From an uncultured Ruminococcus sp. (GTDB lineage Bacteria; Bacillota; Clostridia; Oscillospirales; Ruminococcaceae): a stretch of 6,439 nt of DNA. Within the stretch, counting starts at the first letter, position 1. Each line of letters begins with the position of its first letter. A program made the position numbers and the translations under genes. The DNA lies in the NCBI GenBank assembly GCA_945867875.1, contig CAMBJF010000139.1, positions 1 to 6,439 on the forward strand. Reading direction: 5' to 3'. The notes under the pieces were generated by a model. It was not told the DNA's origin and ran no database searches. It worked only from the letters and a program-made list of their open reading frames with translations. Below, piece by piece: positions 6,095 through 6,439 of the stretch.

Positions 6095-6123
6095 ATTATA
6101 ATGATTTTATAAGGGTAATACAA
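6095..6123 (-). promoter_or_regulatory. SigA-type promoter of the MATE gene
   Basis: On the minus strand TTGTAT (6123-6118) and TATAAT (6100-6095) are 17 bases apart. Transcription should start near 6088, leaving a leader of about 32 bases before the ATG at 6056 that includes the ribosome site. I see no inverted repeat at the start site. Confidence 0.7.
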
Positions 6124-6157
6124 TATATTATTTTGGGCAGGAATTTTAAATTTTTGT

Positions 6158-6180
6158 GGGAGGGAATGTGGGAAAATGGG
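6158..6180 (+). other. Putative G-quadruplex motif
   Basis: Four GGG runs lie at 6158-6160, 6162-6164, 6170-6172 and 6178-6180, with loops of one, five and five bases. This meets the usual G3 with 1-7 base loop rule. A fifth run (GGGG, 6190-6193) follows nine bases later. It sits about 35 bases upstream of the MATE -35 box, with the G-rich strand as the plus strand. Folding has not been shown. Confidence 0.5.
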
Positions 6181-6292
6181 TGTATTAATGGGGAATATGA
6201 AAGTTATATGGTAAAAATGCTGTAAAGTGTGTGAAAAAAGTTGGTGGGTGTAGTTATAAATAGACAAACATAAAAAAATATCGCAGAAACGC

Positions 6293-6324
6293 TTGACAAA
6301 CGGGAACAGATATGGTAATATAAT
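6293..6324 (+). promoter_or_regulatory. Promoter for the right-edge gene
   Basis: A perfect TTGACA (6293-6298) is followed at 17 bases by TAATAT (6316-6321), and at 20 bases by a perfect TATAAT (6319-6324). The first has correct spacing and the second the better sequence, so the exact -10 box is uncertain. A small inverted repeat, TCGGT-GAT-ACCGA (6332-6344), lies at the expected start of the transcript. Confidence 0.65.
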
Positions 6325-6369
6325 AAAGCTGTCGGTGATACCGATGAGAAAGAATGAAAGACGGAAGAA

Positions 6370-6439
6370 ATGAAGTTGAGTAAGGAAAACGAAGAGGAAG
6401 TCATTGCAGCCCGCATCATTCACAATTTGTTCAAAAGAG
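6370..6439 (+). CDS. Start of an unidentified gene, cut by the window edge
   Basis: An open frame begins ATGAAGTTGAG and stays open to the last base, giving 23 residues that include KENEEEVIAARIIHNLF. The segment looks like the amphipathic start of a small helical protein; too little is present to name it. The ATG at 6370 is only two bases from GGAAG (6363-6367), whereas the TTG at 6376 is eight bases from it and may be the real start. A promoter at 6293-6324 points into it, which supports it as a real gene. A nine-codon frame (6344-6373) overlaps the ATG by the ATGA arrangement and could be a leader peptide or chance. Confidence 0.5.
   Translation, partial: MKLSKENEEEVIAARIIHNLFKR

Larger units (their letters stand above)
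6057..6369. other. AT-rich intergenic region between the MATE gene and the right-edge gene
   Basis: No convincing coding frame is present in these 313 bases. By hand count 6061-6240 is about 29% GC. The region holds the leftward MATE promoter, a G-quadruplex motif, and a rightward promoter with a leader. From 6150 to 6240 the plus strand is purine-rich with few C residues, a strand bias not explained by a gene. The remainder (6241-6290) shows no structure I can name. Confidence 0.6.

Noticed and set aside
6034..6225. Plus-strand frame of 63 codons across the MATE start
   Set aside because: It begins antisense to the MATE gene, runs through the MATE promoter, and has no ribosome site or conserved pattern.
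1..6439. Search for CRISPR repeats, tRNA or rRNA genes, transposase genes, toxin-antitoxin pairs and phage genes
   Set aside because: No regularly spaced repeats, cloverleaf structure, transposase or integrase motifs were seen by eye.

Overview
The window looks like a chromosomal segment from a Gram-positive anaerobe of the class Clostridia, most likely a Ruminococcus-type member of the Oscillospiraceae. Supporting signs are purine-rich Shine-Dalgarno sites, GC-rich genes separated by AT-rich spacers, and a cysteine-rich protein of a type I remember only from clostridial genomes. The taxonomic call is inference; there is no rRNA or marker gene to fix it.

Left block (+ strand, 1-1920). A likely three-gene operon encodes an HD-domain metal phosphohydrolase of the YfbR/HDDC2 type (99-740), a small conserved protein of unknown function (764-1093), and a HisA isomerase (1113-1883) that resembles the eukaryotic HIS6 form rather than the usual bacterial one. 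A TTGACA box and a perfect 8+8 inverted repeat lie upstream. A strong hairpin at 1887-1920 closes the block and also serves the convergent gene on the other side.

Centre (1925-4684). A minus-strand pair encodes an OmpR-type response regulator (2965-3636) and a HAMP-containing sensor histidine kinase (1925-2965). They overlap by one base and are driven by a near-consensus extended -10 promoter. Divergent from them is a 271-residue cysteine-rich protein of unknown function (3822-4637). The 185-base region between the regulator and this gene holds two face-to-face promoters and three perfect inverted repeats, one of which fits exactly between the -35 and -10 boxes of the plus-strand promoter. 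This is the most informative regulatory structure in the window, and it makes the cysteine-rich gene a natural candidate target of the two-component system.

Right block (4648-6439). A second shared hairpin (4648-4684) separates the cysteine-rich gene from a convergent MATE-family efflux transporter (4689-6056, minus strand). Upstream of the transporter is an AT-rich 313-base gap with the transporter promoter, a four-tract G-quadruplex motif, and a plus-strand promoter leading to a gene cut by the window edge. The sequence around this last promoter's -35 box repeats the one at the left end of the window (17 of 19 bases).

I see no tRNA, rRNA, CRISPR array, insertion sequence, phage gene or recognised defence system. 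The unusual content is modest: a eukaryote-like HisA, two uncharacterised conserved proteins, and well-structured control regions.
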